NCBI RefSeq assembly: GCF_036057275.1
Contig: NZ_CP107945.1
Span: 3,348,001-3,412,000 of the forward strand
Direction of reading: 5' to 3'
Origin: Streptomyces sp. NBC_00390
Lineage (GTDB): Bacteria; Actinomycetota; Actinomycetes; Streptomycetales; Streptomycetaceae
Length of the DNA: 64,000 nt
Shown: piece by piece, positions 18,123 through 27,370 of the stretch
Numbering within the stretch: position 1 is the stretch's first letter
How the letters are laid out: each line of letters opens with the position of its first letter
Translations under genes and position numbers: made by a program
Notes under the pieces: model-generated
Told to the model about the DNA's origin: nothing
The model's input: only the letters and a program-made list of their open reading frames with translations
Databases searched by the model: none

Positions 18123-19514
18123 ATGCTGCGATCACACGGGGAAGAGCCCCCGCACCCCACGGAGCAGGGGCTGCGCTGGACGTCGGAACAGGTGCTGGCA
18201 CTGGCTCCTGACGACGCATCACGCAAAGCGGGAAACAAACTCGGCACGGCCGGACCGTGGTCCGGCGCGGGCACCACCGGCTCGGGTGCCGTGTGGGGCC
18301 TGTGCAAGGGCAGCGGCAGCAAGCCCTATCAGACGGTGGTGGACACCAAGGGCCCCGCGTACAAATGCAGTTGCCCGAGCCGGAAGTTCCCGTGCAAGCA
18401 CGCGCTGGGACTGCTGCTGCTGTGGGCGGCGGACGCGCAGGCCGTGCGGACCGTGCAGGACTCCGACGTCCCGGACTGGGCCGAGGAGTGGCTGGCAGGG
18501 CGCAGAAAGCGCGATGAGGCCAGGCAACAGAACGGTGCGGGGACAGGGACGCCTGCCAAGAACGCGGATCCCGACGCCGCCCGGCGCCGCGCCGAGCAGC
18601 GGGCGAGCCGGATCACGGCGGGCGCCACCGAGCTGGAGCAGCGGCTGTCCGATCTGCTGCGCGGGGGACTTGCCGCGGCCGAGCAGTCCGGATACGGGCT
18701 CTGGGAGGAGACCGCGGCCCGCATGGTCGACGCGCAGGCGCCCGGGCTGGCGGGCCGGGTCCGCGAGTTGGGCGCGATACCCGGCTCCGGCCCGGGCTGG
18801 CCGGTGCGCCTGCTGGAGGAGTGCGCGCTGATCCATCTGCTGAACTCGGCCTGGCTGGGCCGCCGGCGGCTGCCCGAAGCGCTGGCTGCGACGGTGCGGA
18901 CCCGCGTGGGGCTCACCGCGCCGGCCGCCGGACCGCCCGTCCGTGACGACTGGCTGATCCTGGCCCAGTACGACACGTCGGACGGCAAGCTCACCACCCG
19001 CCGGATCTGGCTGTACGGGCGGGAGACCGGCCGCACCGTGCTGCTGCTGTCCTTCGGGGTGGCGGGCCGCTCACCGCAACAGGCGCTGCCGGTGGGACTG
19101 ACGATCGACGCGGAGGTCGTGCCGTACGGGGGCGCGGGGCAGTTGCGGGCGGACCTGGGCACGCAGTTCGGCGGACCGGCGCCCCTCGGTGCGCCCCCGC
19201 CGGGCGGACCGGCGGTGTCGGCCGTCGAGGTGTACGGGCAGGCCCTGCGGGACGACCCCTGGCTGGACTCCTGGCCGGTGACGCTGCACGGCGTCGTACC
19301 CGTCCCGGACGGCGACGGGTGGCAACTGGCGGACGCGGACGGGAAGTCCGCGCTCCCCGTCACAGCTGCGGCCCTCTCCCGTCCTGGGCTGTGGAAGCTC
19401 GTGGCGCTCTCCGGCGGCCGTCCGGTCACGGTCTTCGGCGAGTTCGGTCACCAGGGCTTCGCGCCGCTCACGGCCTGGCCGGAGGACGGCTCGGAGACGG
19501 TCCCGCTCATCTGA
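18123..19514 (+). CDS. SWIM zinc-finger protein
   Basis: The 463-residue protein has an N-terminal SWIM finger, CxCx6CxH (Cys82, Cys84, Cys91, His93 in KCSCPSRKFPCKH), preceded by a typical SWIM leader with GSGSKPYQ. The rest is an uncharacterised helical and beta region. It is divergently transcribed from the MoxR operon and followed after 32 bases by the DUF5691 gene. E. coli YehQ is the SWIM protein in the comparable cluster. SWIM fingers bind DNA or proteins; which applies here is unknown. The start is ATG at 18123, but an in-frame upstream codon cannot be ruled out. Confidence 0.9.
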   Translation: MLRSHGEEPPHPTEQGLRWTSEQVLALAPDDASRKAGNKLGTAGPWSGAGTTGSGAVWGLCKGSGSKPYQTVVDTKGPAYKCSCPSRKFPCKHALGLLLLWAADAQAVRTVQDSDVPDWAEEWLAGRRKRDEARQQNGAGTGTPAKNADPDAARRRAEQRASRITAGATELEQRLSDLLRGGLAAAEQSGYGLWEETAARMVDAQAPGLAGRVRELGAIPGSGPGWPVRLLEECALIHLLNSAWLGRRRLPEALAATVRTRVGLTAPAAGPPVRDDWLILAQYDTSDGKLTTRRIWLYGRETGRTVLLLSFGVAGRSPQQALPVGLTIDAEVVPYGGAGQLRADLGTQFGGPAPLGAPPPGGPAVSAVEVYGQALRDDPWLDSWPVTLHGVVPVPDGDGWQLADADGKSALPVTAAALSRPGLWKLVALSGGRPVTVFGEFGHQGFAPLTAWPEDGSETVPLI

Positions 19515-19546
19515 CGACAAGGCTCATGACCAGTGAAGGAGGCATC

Positions 19547-21160
19547 ATGACCGCCACCACCGGCGCATCACCGTGGGAGGAGCTCGTCACTGCGGCGCTT
19601 CTCGGCACCGACCGCCGCACCCCGCCGGCCGCTCTGACGCCCCCGGGCAAGGACGCTCCGGTCGGCCTGCTCGACGCCGCCGCGCTGCACACCGTACGGC
19701 GACGGGCAGGTCTGCAGCCCGCGGCTGCCGCCGCCCGGCCGGAACCCGCACCGCACGACGGTCGCCCTGCACTGCCCGCGCCGGCCCGGCGGCGGCTCGC
19801 CCAGCTGCTCGCCGACCGGTCCGCGCCGTCGGGCGGCGGCCGCCGGGGTACCGCTCCGGATCTGACCGAGCTGCTCCCCCAGTGGCTGGCCGCCGCCAAC
19901 GAACGCGGCTTCCAGGCGCCGCCTTCCGTCCTGCCGGCGCTGCTCGACGCGGCCCGGGCACGTACCGATCTGCGGCCGCAGGCCCTCGCCTTCGCCGGGG
20001 CGCGCGGGCTGTGGCTCGCCCGGCTCAACCCGGAATGGAAGTTCGCCCTGCGCGGCGGATCGGCCGGCTCCGCACTGCCCGACCGGGACGACGCGGAGGC
20101 AGTGGGACGGCTGTGGGAGGAGGGACTGTTCGCCGAGCGGGTCGCCCTGCTGGCCGCCCTGCGGGCCCATGACGCGCACAGCGCGCTGTCGCTGCTCGGC
20201 TCGACCTGGGCCACGGAGCGGGCGGAGGACCGGCTCATGTTCCTCGACTCGCTCCGCACGGGGCTGTCCGACGCGGACGAGACCTTCCTGGAACAGGCCC
20301 TGTCCGACCGCAGCCGAAACGTCCGGGCGACGGCGGCCGAGCTGCTCTCCGCCCTGCCGGGCTCGGCGTTCGCCGGGCGGATGGCGGCGCGGGCGGCGTC
20401 CTGTGTCTCCCTGGACCGCGGGGACGACGCGGGCGCGGTGATCACGGTGGAGGCCCCGCACGAATGCGATGCGGACATGCAGCGTGACGGTGTGGTGGCG
20501 ACACCGCCTTCGGGCCGGGGCGAACGCTCCTGGTGGCTGGGCCAGTTGGTGGAGTCCGCCCCGCTGTCCGTCTGGCCCGGCCGGCTCGGGGGGCGCACGG
20601 CGGAGCAGATCGTCGCACTGCCGGTGGCCGACGACTGGGGCGACGAGCTGCATGCGGCGTGGTGCCGGGCGGCGGTGCGGCAGGGTGACGCGGCCTGGTC
20701 CCGCGCCCTGCTCGGCCCACCCGCGACCCCGCCTGCGACCGGTCCCGGCACGACGTCACTGGCCGAACGGTCCAAGCTGCTCGCGACACTGCCGGCGGAC
20801 GAGCGGGCGGACTGGGTCGCGCGGTTCATCGCGGCCCACGGGCTGTCGGAAGCGTTCCAGCTCCTCGGCGTCTGCGCGGTGCCGTGGGCAGAGCCGCTGG
20901 GCCGCTCGGTGGTCGACGCGCTCGACATCGCGCGCGACGCGGGCAGCTATCCGTGGAGCTTCAGCGGGGTGATGGGCCTGGCGGAGCGGTGCCTGGACCC
21001 GGCCGAGGCCCGCCGCCTGGAAGTCCTGACGGCCACCCCGGACGAACAGGAGGACGCCTCGCCCGGTGCCGGAGGCTACTGGTCGGAGGCATTCCAGCGC
21101 CTGGTCTCGACGCTGACGCTCCGCGCGACGATGCACGTGGAGCTGAACGGGGCCGGCTGA
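19547..21160 (+). CDS. DUF5691 family protein of the SWIM/MoxR system
   Basis: The 537-residue cytoplasmic protein begins ASPWEELVTAALLGTDRR, the conserved-looking start of DUF5691, and is mostly helical, compatible with a HEAT/ARM-like scaffold. The ATG has an AAGGAGG site seven bases upstream. It is the second gene of the SWIM operon. Its co-occurrence with SWIM, VWA, DUF5682 and MoxR genes is the main functional clue. No catalytic motif is seen. Confidence 0.85.
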   Translation: MTATTGASPWEELVTAALLGTDRRTPPAALTPPGKDAPVGLLDAAALHTVRRRAGLQPAAAAARPEPAPHDGRPALPAPARRRLAQLLADRSAPSGGGRRGTAPDLTELLPQWLAAANERGFQAPPSVLPALLDAARARTDLRPQALAFAGARGLWLARLNPEWKFALRGGSAGSALPDRDDAEAVGRLWEEGLFAERVALLAALRAHDAHSALSLLGSTWATERAEDRLMFLDSLRTGLSDADETFLEQALSDRSRNVRATAAELLSALPGSAFAGRMAARAASCVSLDRGDDAGAVITVEAPHECDADMQRDGVVATPPSGRGERSWWLGQLVESAPLSVWPGRLGGRTAEQIVALPVADDWGDELHAAWCRAAVRQGDAAWSRALLGPPATPPATGPGTTSLAERSKLLATLPADERADWVARFIAAHGLSEAFQLLGVCAVPWAEPLGRSVVDALDIARDAGSYPWSFSGVMGLAERCLDPAEARRLEVLTATPDEQEDASPGAGGYWSEAFQRLVSTLTLRATMHVELNGAG

Positions 21161-21253
21161 GGAATCTCCGGGCCCCCGGAGCGGCCCACGTCACCCGGAC
21201 GGACCAGGCAGGCCCGGGGCGCAGCCCCAAGGACGGACGCAAACGGACCGGTC

Positions 21254-21283
21254 CGCCCCCGGGTGACGCGTGCCCCGGGGGCG
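21254..21283. terminator. Terminator between the DUF5691 gene and icmB
   Basis: CGCCCCCGGG (21254-21263) pairs with CCCGGGGGCG (21274-21283). It lies between convergent stops. Confidence 0.7.
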
Positions 21284-21341
21284 CCCTGCACACGGACCGG
21301 GCAGGCCGGGTCGGGCCACCCCGCTGTCGCGCCCTCGAGGG

Positions 21342-21755
21342 CTACGCGTCAGCGGCTTCGCGGACGTTCGCGTTGACCCAGTCGACGATCGACACCGTCG
21401 TGGCCCCCGGCGTGAAGATCTCCGCCACGCCGATCTCCTTCAGCGGCGCGATGTCCGCCTCGGGGATGATGCCGCCGCCGAAGACCTTGATGTCCTGGGC
21501 GTCGCGCTCCTTGAGGAGCTCGATGACCTTGGCGAACAGCGTGTTGTGCGCTCCGGAGAGGATCGAGAGGCCGATCGCGTCGGCGTCCTCCTGGATCGCG
21601 GTGTCCACGATCTGCTCGGGGGTCTGGTGAAGCCCCGTGTAGATGACTTCCATGCCGGCGTCACGCAGCGCACGCGCGATCACCTTGGCGCCGCGATCGT
21701 GGCCGTCAAGACCCGGCTTGGCCACCACCACGCGGATCGGACCGGTCACACCCAT
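21342..21755 (-). CDS. icmB: Cobalamin-binding small subunit of isobutyryl-CoA mutase
   Basis: The 137-residue protein consists only of a B12-binding domain. It has the base-off signature DGHDRG (Asp17, His19 as cobalt ligand, Gly22), LSILSG, and GGGIIP. This is the small subunit that pairs with IcmA to interconvert isobutyryl-CoA and butyryl-CoA, feeding fatty-acid and polyketide precursors. No large-subunit gene is in the window, which fits the usual separation in Streptomyces. ATG at 21755 has GGAGG five bases upstream; an in-frame ATG further up has no comparable site. Confidence 0.88.
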   Translation of the reverse strand: MGVTGPIRVVVAKPGLDGHDRGAKVIARALRDAGMEVIYTGLHQTPEQIVDTAIQEDADAIGLSILSGAHNTLFAKVIELLKERDAQDIKVFGGGIIPEADIAPLKEIGVAEIFTPGATTVSIVDWVNANVREAADA

Positions 21756-21981
21756 CACTGCCTCCATACCCACACACCGACTGCGCCGCCACGGGCAGAC
21801 GCGGAGAGTGAACGAACGTTATCGCCAGAAGTCCAGCATCCCGCAACCGGCCGTTTCGCGGTGGTCGGCGAGGGGGAAATCACACCTGGGACATTTTCAT
21901 AGCGCGCCGTATCGGCACCAGGCGTCCCACACGCCCGCAGGCACGGCGCAAAGGGGAGCCGCCACAGGTCCACTCCAGGTC

Positions 21982-22024
21982 GCCGTACCACCGTGCCGAC
22001 AGCCGCACGGCACGGTGGTACGGC
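21982..22024. promoter_or_regulatory. Perfect 17-bp inverted repeat upstream of the lipase gene
   Basis: GCCGTACCACCGTGCCG (21982-21998) and its exact complement (22008-22024) flank a 9-base loop, 82 bases before the lipase start. The flanking genes are divergent, so a normal terminator is not expected. It may be a 5'-UTR structure or an operator. It is the only structure I see in the 350-base gap 21756-22105. Confidence 0.6.
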
Positions 22025-22105
22025 ACCGCCGTCGACCTCGCAAGCACCCCATGAGGGCACACGGGGGACGGAGCCGTCTCCCGCGTGCCGTTCAGGAGGT
22101 CGGCC

Positions 22106-22945
22106 ATGAAGGTTCTGCCCTTCAACGTTCCGTGCTTCAACCTTCGCGTCTCGGCCGCACTGTTGCGCGCCACCGCCCTTGAGCTGGCCATTCTTGCCGC
22201 GCATCTGCTCCTCTACCCCTCCGGGCTCACCCCCGAGCGCCCCGTGCGCCGGAAGGGGAGGCTCGCGGCGGATCCCGGGCCCGACGCCGCACGGGTCCTG
22301 GGCACGGCCACGGCGGTTCCGGTCGTCCTCCTCCACGGCTTCATCGACAACCGCTCCGTCTTCGTCCTGCTGCGCCGCTCCCTCGTCGGCCCCGGCCGAC
22401 GCCACGTCGAGTGCCTCAATTACTCCCCCCTCACCCGCGACGTCCGCACCGCGGCCGAGCTGCTGGGCCGCCACATAGAAGAGATCTGCATCCGCACGGG
22501 GCACCACGAGGTCGACATCGTCGGGCACAGCCTCGGCGGCCTCATAGCGCGGTACTACGTCCAGCGCCTCGGTGGTGACCAGCGCGTCCGCACGCTCGTC
22601 ACTCTCGGTACCCCGCACTCCGGCACCACCGTGGCGCCCCTCGCCGGCGCGCACCCGGTCGTGCGGCAGATGCGGCCCGATTCCCCGGTGATCGAGGAGC
22701 TGCGCAGTCCCGCCCCGGGCTGCCGCACGCGCTTCGTGTGCTTCTGGAGCGATCTCGACCAGATCATGGCCCCGATCGAGACGGCCTGCATCGACCACCC
22801 GGATCTCATCGTGGAGAACGTGCGGGTCAGCGGAATCGGGCATCTCGCGCTGCCGGTGCACCCTGCCGTCGCGGCCCGCATCCGCCAGACCCTCGATGCC
22901 GAGGAGTCGGCCACGGGCGACTCGGGCGCAGTCTCCGTCGCCTGA
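22106..22945 (+). CDS. Alpha/beta-hydrolase, triacylglycerol-lipase type
   Basis: The 279-residue hydrolase has an oxyanion motif LLHGF (about 75-79), nucleophile elbow GHSLGG (Ser142), LVTLGTPHSGT, and a late GIGHLAL carrying the likely catalytic His. This is the LipA/EstA-like lipase pattern. The N-terminal 35 residues are hydrophobic and may act as an uncleaved anchor or signal. ATG at 22106 has a perfect AGGAGGT site. It probably hydrolyses lipid esters at or outside the membrane; the substrate is unknown. Confidence 0.87.
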   Translation: MKVLPFNVPCFNLRVSAALLRATALELAILAAHLLLYPSGLTPERPVRRKGRLAADPGPDAARVLGTATAVPVVLLHGFIDNRSVFVLLRRSLVGPGRRHVECLNYSPLTRDVRTAAELLGRHIEEICIRTGHHEVDIVGHSLGGLIARYYVQRLGGDQRVRTLVTLGTPHSGTTVAPLAGAHPVVRQMRPDSPVIEELRSPAPGCRTRFVCFWSDLDQIMAPIETACIDHPDLIVENVRVSGIGHLALPVHPAVAARIRQTLDAEESATGDSGAVSVA

Positions 22946-23179
22946 TCCACTCCTCGGAGCGGGCGTCGAGACATCGAACATTTCTCGAACGTAGGGCCAA
23001 AGCTCTGCCCACACCCCGCCGAAAGGCGGCCGAATGCCCGTTTCCTGCTTGCCTGGTTCCCGCTGAAGATTGTCGCCGTCGCGTACCGCCGGGTACAGTC
23101 GCGCCACTGCTTTCCCCTGGAGCCCCGCCTTGCGGTGGTTCCGGACACTGGTCCTGCTGCCGAGGCGAGAGAGAAGTTG

Positions 23180-24796
23180 GTGAACGACCAGCACGCCCAC
23201 GCCGGATACAACGGCTACGCCGCCGGCAGCTTCGACTCCGACCCGCTCTTCGGCGCCCTTCCGGGCAGTTACGAAGCGGGCCACAGCAGCCAGTACGACT
23301 CGACCCAGTGGGACGCCGGATCGCACCAGTCCACGGGTTACGACGCCTACGCGTCGCCGCAGCAGGCCCAACAGCCGCAGTACGACCAGCAGTACGACAC
23401 CACCGGCCAGTGGGACGCCGGCGCCTGGAACCAGGGCGCGCACACCGGCCAGTACGAGACGGCCGCGGCCACGTTCGCCTATGACGCGACCGGCCACTGG
23501 GCCTCACCGGGCTACGACACCGGCGCCTACGACGCCACCGCCTGGAACTCCGCCGGGGCCACCGGCACGACGGACGCGTTTGTACCCCAACAGTTCACGC
23601 CGGAGCACGAGTTCGTCCCGGCCGGGGGCTATGACACGACCGGCTACGAGGCCGCCGGGTACGAGACGGCAGGCCAGGAGACCGGCTACGACAGCGGTTA
23701 CGAGGCGGGTTACGACACCGCGGCCGAGTTCCAGGGCACGGAGCCCGAGGGCACGGAGTTCGAGAGCAGCGACTTCACGGACACCGACTTCCGAACGGAC
23801 GCCGACCTCCAGGGCGACACGGACCAGGAAACGGACACCGACCCGGCAGCCTCGTACGACTACGACCACGAGTACGCGTACGAAGACCACGAGTACGCGT
23901 ACGAAGCCGCTGCCGAGACCGCAGAAGAGTCCGCCGCCGAGCCGGAGAACGAGCTCGACGTCGAAGACGAACACGACGCCCCCACCCGGACCGTGGCCGC
24001 CGCCGTTCCCTCGGCGTCCGTCACGCCCCGCCCGGTCCGCCGCTCCGGCGGCAGCCGCGGCCGCCGCCGTACGCCCGCCAAGCGCTCCGCCCTGCTGACC
24101 GTTGCCGTGCCTTCCGCCTGCGTGATGGGCGTCGCCGGAATCGCCGCCGCATCGGTCAGCGACATCGGCGGCGACACCAAGGACGACAGCACCGCCAACC
24201 TGGCGGCCGCCGACCCGTCGTCCGTCAAGCAGATCGCCGCCAACAGCAAGATGGACACGCAGCTCGCCGCACTCAGCGCCGATGCCCGCGACTTCGGTGA
24301 CCGTGCCTCGCGCACCCAGGAACGCCTCGATCTCAAGGCGCGCCAGGCGGCGGAGAAGCAGAAGCGCGCGGAGGAGGCGGCACGGCGCGAGGCCCTGCGC
24401 CCCAAGTTCGTCGTTCCGGTCAAGCAGGACGGCCTCAGCGCGTACTACGGCCAGTCCGGCGTCAACTGGATGTCAGTGCACACCGGTATCGACTTCCCCG
24501 TCCAGTACGGCACCGAGGTCATGGCCGCCACCGACGGCACCGTGCGCACCCAGTGGAACAGCGCCTACGGCAACATGGCGATCGTGACCGCCGCCGACGG
24601 CACCGAGACCTGGTACTGCCACCTCAGCACCACCAAGATCCGCTCCGGCACGGTCAAAGCCGGTGACGTGATCGCCTATTCGGGCAATTCGGGCAACTCC
24701 ACCGGCCCGCACCTGCACTTCGAGGTTCGCCCGGGCGGCGGCTCGGCGATAGACCCGCTGCAGTGGCTGCGTTCGCACGGCCTGAACCCGTCGTAA
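23180..24796 (+). CDS. M23-family peptidoglycan endopeptidase with long disordered N-terminus
   Basis: The 538-residue protein has about 270 disordered residues rich in Tyr, Asp, Glu and Gln with irregular GYD/TGQWD repeats, then one membrane segment (about 301-325), a short coiled coil, and a C-terminal LytM domain. Zinc ligands are visible: His434 and Asp438 in HTGID, and the HLHFE motif at about 511-515. It is expected to cut peptide cross-links outside the cell while its acidic N-terminal part stays in the cytoplasm. GTG at 23180 has GAGAGAGAAG just upstream. The disordered region may tether or localise the enzyme. Confidence 0.9.
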   Translation: MNDQHAHAGYNGYAAGSFDSDPLFGALPGSYEAGHSSQYDSTQWDAGSHQSTGYDAYASPQQAQQPQYDQQYDTTGQWDAGAWNQGAHTGQYETAAATFAYDATGHWASPGYDTGAYDATAWNSAGATGTTDAFVPQQFTPEHEFVPAGGYDTTGYEAAGYETAGQETGYDSGYEAGYDTAAEFQGTEPEGTEFESSDFTDTDFRTDADLQGDTDQETDTDPAASYDYDHEYAYEDHEYAYEAAAETAEESAAEPENELDVEDEHDAPTRTVAAAVPSASVTPRPVRRSGGSRGRRRTPAKRSALLTVAVPSACVMGVAGIAAASVSDIGGDTKDDSTANLAAADPSSVKQIAANSKMDTQLAALSADARDFGDRASRTQERLDLKARQAAEKQKRAEEAARREALRPKFVVPVKQDGLSAYYGQSGVNWMSVHTGIDFPVQYGTEVMAATDGTVRTQWNSAYGNMAIVTAADGTETWYCHLSTTKIRSGTVKAGDVIAYSGNSGNSTGPHLHFEVRPGGGSAIDPLQWLRSHGLNPS

Positions 24797-24815
24797 CGGC
24801 CTGAACCCGACGTAA
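24778..24815. repeat. 19-base tandem duplication across the M23 stop codon
   Basis: Units at 24778-24796 and 24797-24815 start CGGCCTGAACCCG and end CGTAA, differing by one base. The first unit contains the stop codon; the second lies just beyond it. Confidence 0.8.
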
Positions 24816-24904
24816 TCGAATCCGGGCCTGCAAAAACCCGTCCCGACGAGCCGTCCCCGAAATCCGGCGGAGCTGCCCCGGAGGACAGCCCCGGCCCTCT
24901 CGGT

Positions 24905-27370
24905 TCAGAGCTTATCGACCGGCGCGTACCGCAGCAGGAGCCGCTTCGGCTTGGTGTCCCCGAAGTCGATCGTCGCCTGTGCGTCGGCACCCGACCCCAT
25001 CACCGCTACGACGGTCCCCAGACCGAACTGGTCGTGCGTGACGCGGTCGCCCACCGACAGCGCGATCACCGGCTTGTCGGTCGTGCGCCGCGTGGCGAAA
25101 CCGGAGGCACCCCCGCGCGAGCGAGCGGACGAGAGCGACGACGCGATGCCCGACGTGGGCCCGGCGGGTGCGGCCATCGGCCCTGTGCGCTTCCAGTCCA
25201 GGTGCCGGCCGGGGATCTCCTCGAGGAAGCGTGACGGCGGGTTGTACGAGGGCTGGCCCCAGGCGCTCCGCATGGTCGAACGCGTCAGGTACAGGCGCTC
25301 GCGGGCTCGCGTGATGCCGACGTACGCCAGCCGGCGCTCCTCCTCCAGCTCCTTCGTCTGGCCCAGCGACCGCATGTGCGGGAAAACGCCGTCCTCCATG
25401 CCGGTGAGGAACACGACGGGGAACTCGAGGCCCTTGGCGGTGTGCAGCGTCATCAGCGTGATGACCCCCGTGCCTTCCTCGTCCTCGTCCGGGATCTGGT
25501 CGGAGTCGGCGACGAGTGCCACCTGCTCCAGGAACTCGGCGAGGGTGCCGGTGCCCTCCTCCTCGCCGCGCGCCTGCTCGAACTCGAGAGCCACGGCGGC
25601 CAGTTCCTGGAGGTTCTCGATCCGGGTCTCGTCCTGGGGGTCGGTCGATGCCTGCAGCTCGGCGAGATAGCCGGTGCGCTCCAGTACGGCCTCGAGGACG
25701 GTGGCGGGCCCTGCGCCGGACTCGACGACCGTACGCAGTTCCTCCATCAGCACGTTGAACCGTTTGACGGCGTTGGCGGAACGGGCCGCCATGCCGTACG
25801 CCTCGTCCACGCGCCGCAGGGCCTGCGGGAAGGTGATCTTCTCGCGCAGCGCCAGCGCGTCGATCATCGCCTCGGCGCGCTCGCCGATGCCGCGCTTGGG
25901 CACGTTGAGGATGCGGCGCAGCGGGACGTTGTCCTCCGGGTTGGCCAGGACGCGCAGATACGCGAGTACGTCCCTGACCTCCTTGCGCTCGTAGAAGCGC
26001 ACTCCGCCGACGACCTTGTACGGCAGTCCGACGCGGATGAAGATCTCCTCGAAGACACGGGACTGGGCGTTCGTCCGGTAGAAGACGGCGACGTCGCCGG
26101 CCTTCGCCTCCGCGTTGTCGGTCAGCCGGTCGATCTCGTCGGCGACGAACTGGGCCTCGTCGTGCTCGGTGTCCGCGACATAGCCGGTGATCTGCGCGCC
26201 GGCCCCGGCGTTGGTCCACAGGTTCTTCGGACGGCGGCTCTCGTTGCGCTCGATGACCGCGTTGGCGGCCGAGAGGATCGTCTGGGTGGAGCGGTAGTTC
26301 TGCTCCAGCAGGATCGTGGTCGCCTCCGGGTAGTCCTCCTCGAACTGGAGGATGTTGCGGATGGTGGCGCCACGGAAGGCGTAGATCGACTGGTCGGCGT
26401 CACCGACGACGCACAGCTCGGCAGGCCCCAGGTCCTCGTATCCCGTACCCACCAGCTCGCGCACGAGTGTGTACTGAGCGTGGTTGGTGTCCTGGTACTC
26501 GTCCACCAGGACGTGCCGGAACCGTCGCCGGTAGTGCTCGGCGACGTCCGGGAACGCCTGCAGCAGGTGGACGGTGGTCATGATGATGTCGTCGAAGTCG
26601 AGGGCGTTGGCCTCGCGCAACCGCGACTGGTACATGCGGTACGCCTCGGCCAGCGTCTTCTCGAAACCTCCCCCCGAGCCTCCGGCCTGGGAGGTACCCC
26701 CAGCCGCGCGGTCCGCGAAGGTCTCCTCGTCGATCAGCTCGTTCTTCAGGTTCGAGATCTGGGCGCTGAAGGACTTCGGCGGAAACTTCTTCGGGTCGAG
26801 GTCCAGGTCCCGGCAGACGAGAGCCATCAGCCGCTTCGAATCGGCCGCGTCGTAGATCGAGAACGACGAGGTGAAACCCAGCTTCTTGGACTCGCGGCGC
26901 AGGATACGGACGCATGCGCTGTGGAACGTGGAGACCCACATCGCGTTCGCCCGCGGCCCGACGAGCTGCTCGACACGCTCCTTCATCTCACCGGCGGCCT
27001 TGTTGGTGAAGGTGATCGCCAGTATCTGGCCGGGGTGCACATGGCGGGTCGCCAGCAAGTGGGCGATCCGGTGGGTGAGCACCCGGGTCTTGCCGGATCC
27101 CGCTCCGGCGACGATGAGCAGCGGTGACCCGGTGTGCGCGACGGCGGCGCGCTGCTGTTCGTTCAGCCCTTCGAGGAGGGCTGCCGGGTCCAGGACGGGG
27201 CGCGGAGCTCCGTCGCGGTAGTACCCGTCCCTGGCCGGGGGCACGTCGAAAGCACCCTCGAAGAGATCGTCCGGAACCTGCTCCGGAGCCGACTCCTCTG
27301 GGGGCGGCGGGTGCTCCTCCGCGTGGGGCTGGAGGTCTGCCAGGAAGCTGTCGTCAAAGAGGCTGCTCAT
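24905..27370 (-). CDS. pcrA: ATP-dependent DNA helicase, UvrD/PcrA
   Basis: The 821-residue superfamily 1A 3'-5' helicase acts in repair and replication-conflict resolution. Visible motifs are Walker A GAGSGKT (89-95), TFTNKAAGEMK (120-130), and DEYQDTN (290-296). The later motifs, VALVADSDQIPDEDEEGTGV and LMTLHTAKGLEFPVVFL, are followed by the C-terminal tudor-like segment. The N-terminal 60 residues are an acidic extension. Residues 222-236 are a Gly/Ser insert encoded by a palindromic element absent from the core fold. It converges with the M23 gene and is divergent from the NlpC/P60 gene. Confidence 0.97.
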   Translation of the reverse strand: MSSLFDDSFLADLQPHAEEHPPPPEESAPEQVPDDLFEGAFDVPPARDGYYRDGAPRPVLDPAALLEGLNEQQRAAVAHTGSPLLIVAGAGSGKTRVLTHRIAHLLATRHVHPGQILAITFTNKAAGEMKERVEQLVGPRANAMWVSTFHSACVRILRRESKKLGFTSSFSIYDAADSKRLMALVCRDLDLDPKKFPPKSFSAQISNLKNELIDEETFADRAAGGTSQAGGSGGGFEKTLAEAYRMYQSRLREANALDFDDIIMTTVHLLQAFPDVAEHYRRRFRHVLVDEYQDTNHAQYTLVRELVGTGYEDLGPAELCVVGDADQSIYAFRGATIRNILQFEEDYPEATTILLEQNYRSTQTILSAANAVIERNESRRPKNLWTNAGAGAQITGYVADTEHDEAQFVADEIDRLTDNAEAKAGDVAVFYRTNAQSRVFEEIFIRVGLPYKVVGGVRFYERKEVRDVLAYLRVLANPEDNVPLRRILNVPKRGIGERAEAMIDALALREKITFPQALRRVDEAYGMAARSANAVKRFNVLMEELRTVVESGAGPATVLEAVLERTGYLAELQASTDPQDETRIENLQELAAVALEFEQARGEEEGTGTLAEFLEQVALVADSDQIPDEDEEGTGVITLMTLHTAKGLEFPVVFLTGMEDGVFPHMRSLGQTKELEEERRLAYVGITRARERLYLTRSTMRSAWGQPSYNPPSRFLEEIPGRHLDWKRTGPMAAPAGPTSGIASSLSSARSRGGASGFATRRTTDKPVIALSVGDRVTHDQFGLGTVVAVMGSGADAQATIDFGDTKPKRLLLRYAPVDKL
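26667..26701 (-). repeat. GGGGTACC-linked palindromic element inside pcrA
   Basis: Read on the minus strand: GGGGGTACC, then an imperfect hairpin whose outer arms are CCTCCC (minus-strand sense of 26689-26694) and GGGAGG (26667-26672). It encodes the Gly/Ser insert at PcrA residues 222-236 without breaking the frame. It is related to the element at 16251-16279. Confidence 0.6.

Noticed and set aside
23000..23179. A second c-di-AMP riboswitch upstream of the M23 gene
   Set aside because: None of the conserved ydaO blocks (GGGGACCC, GACAGCTAACC, GTAGGCG) is present.
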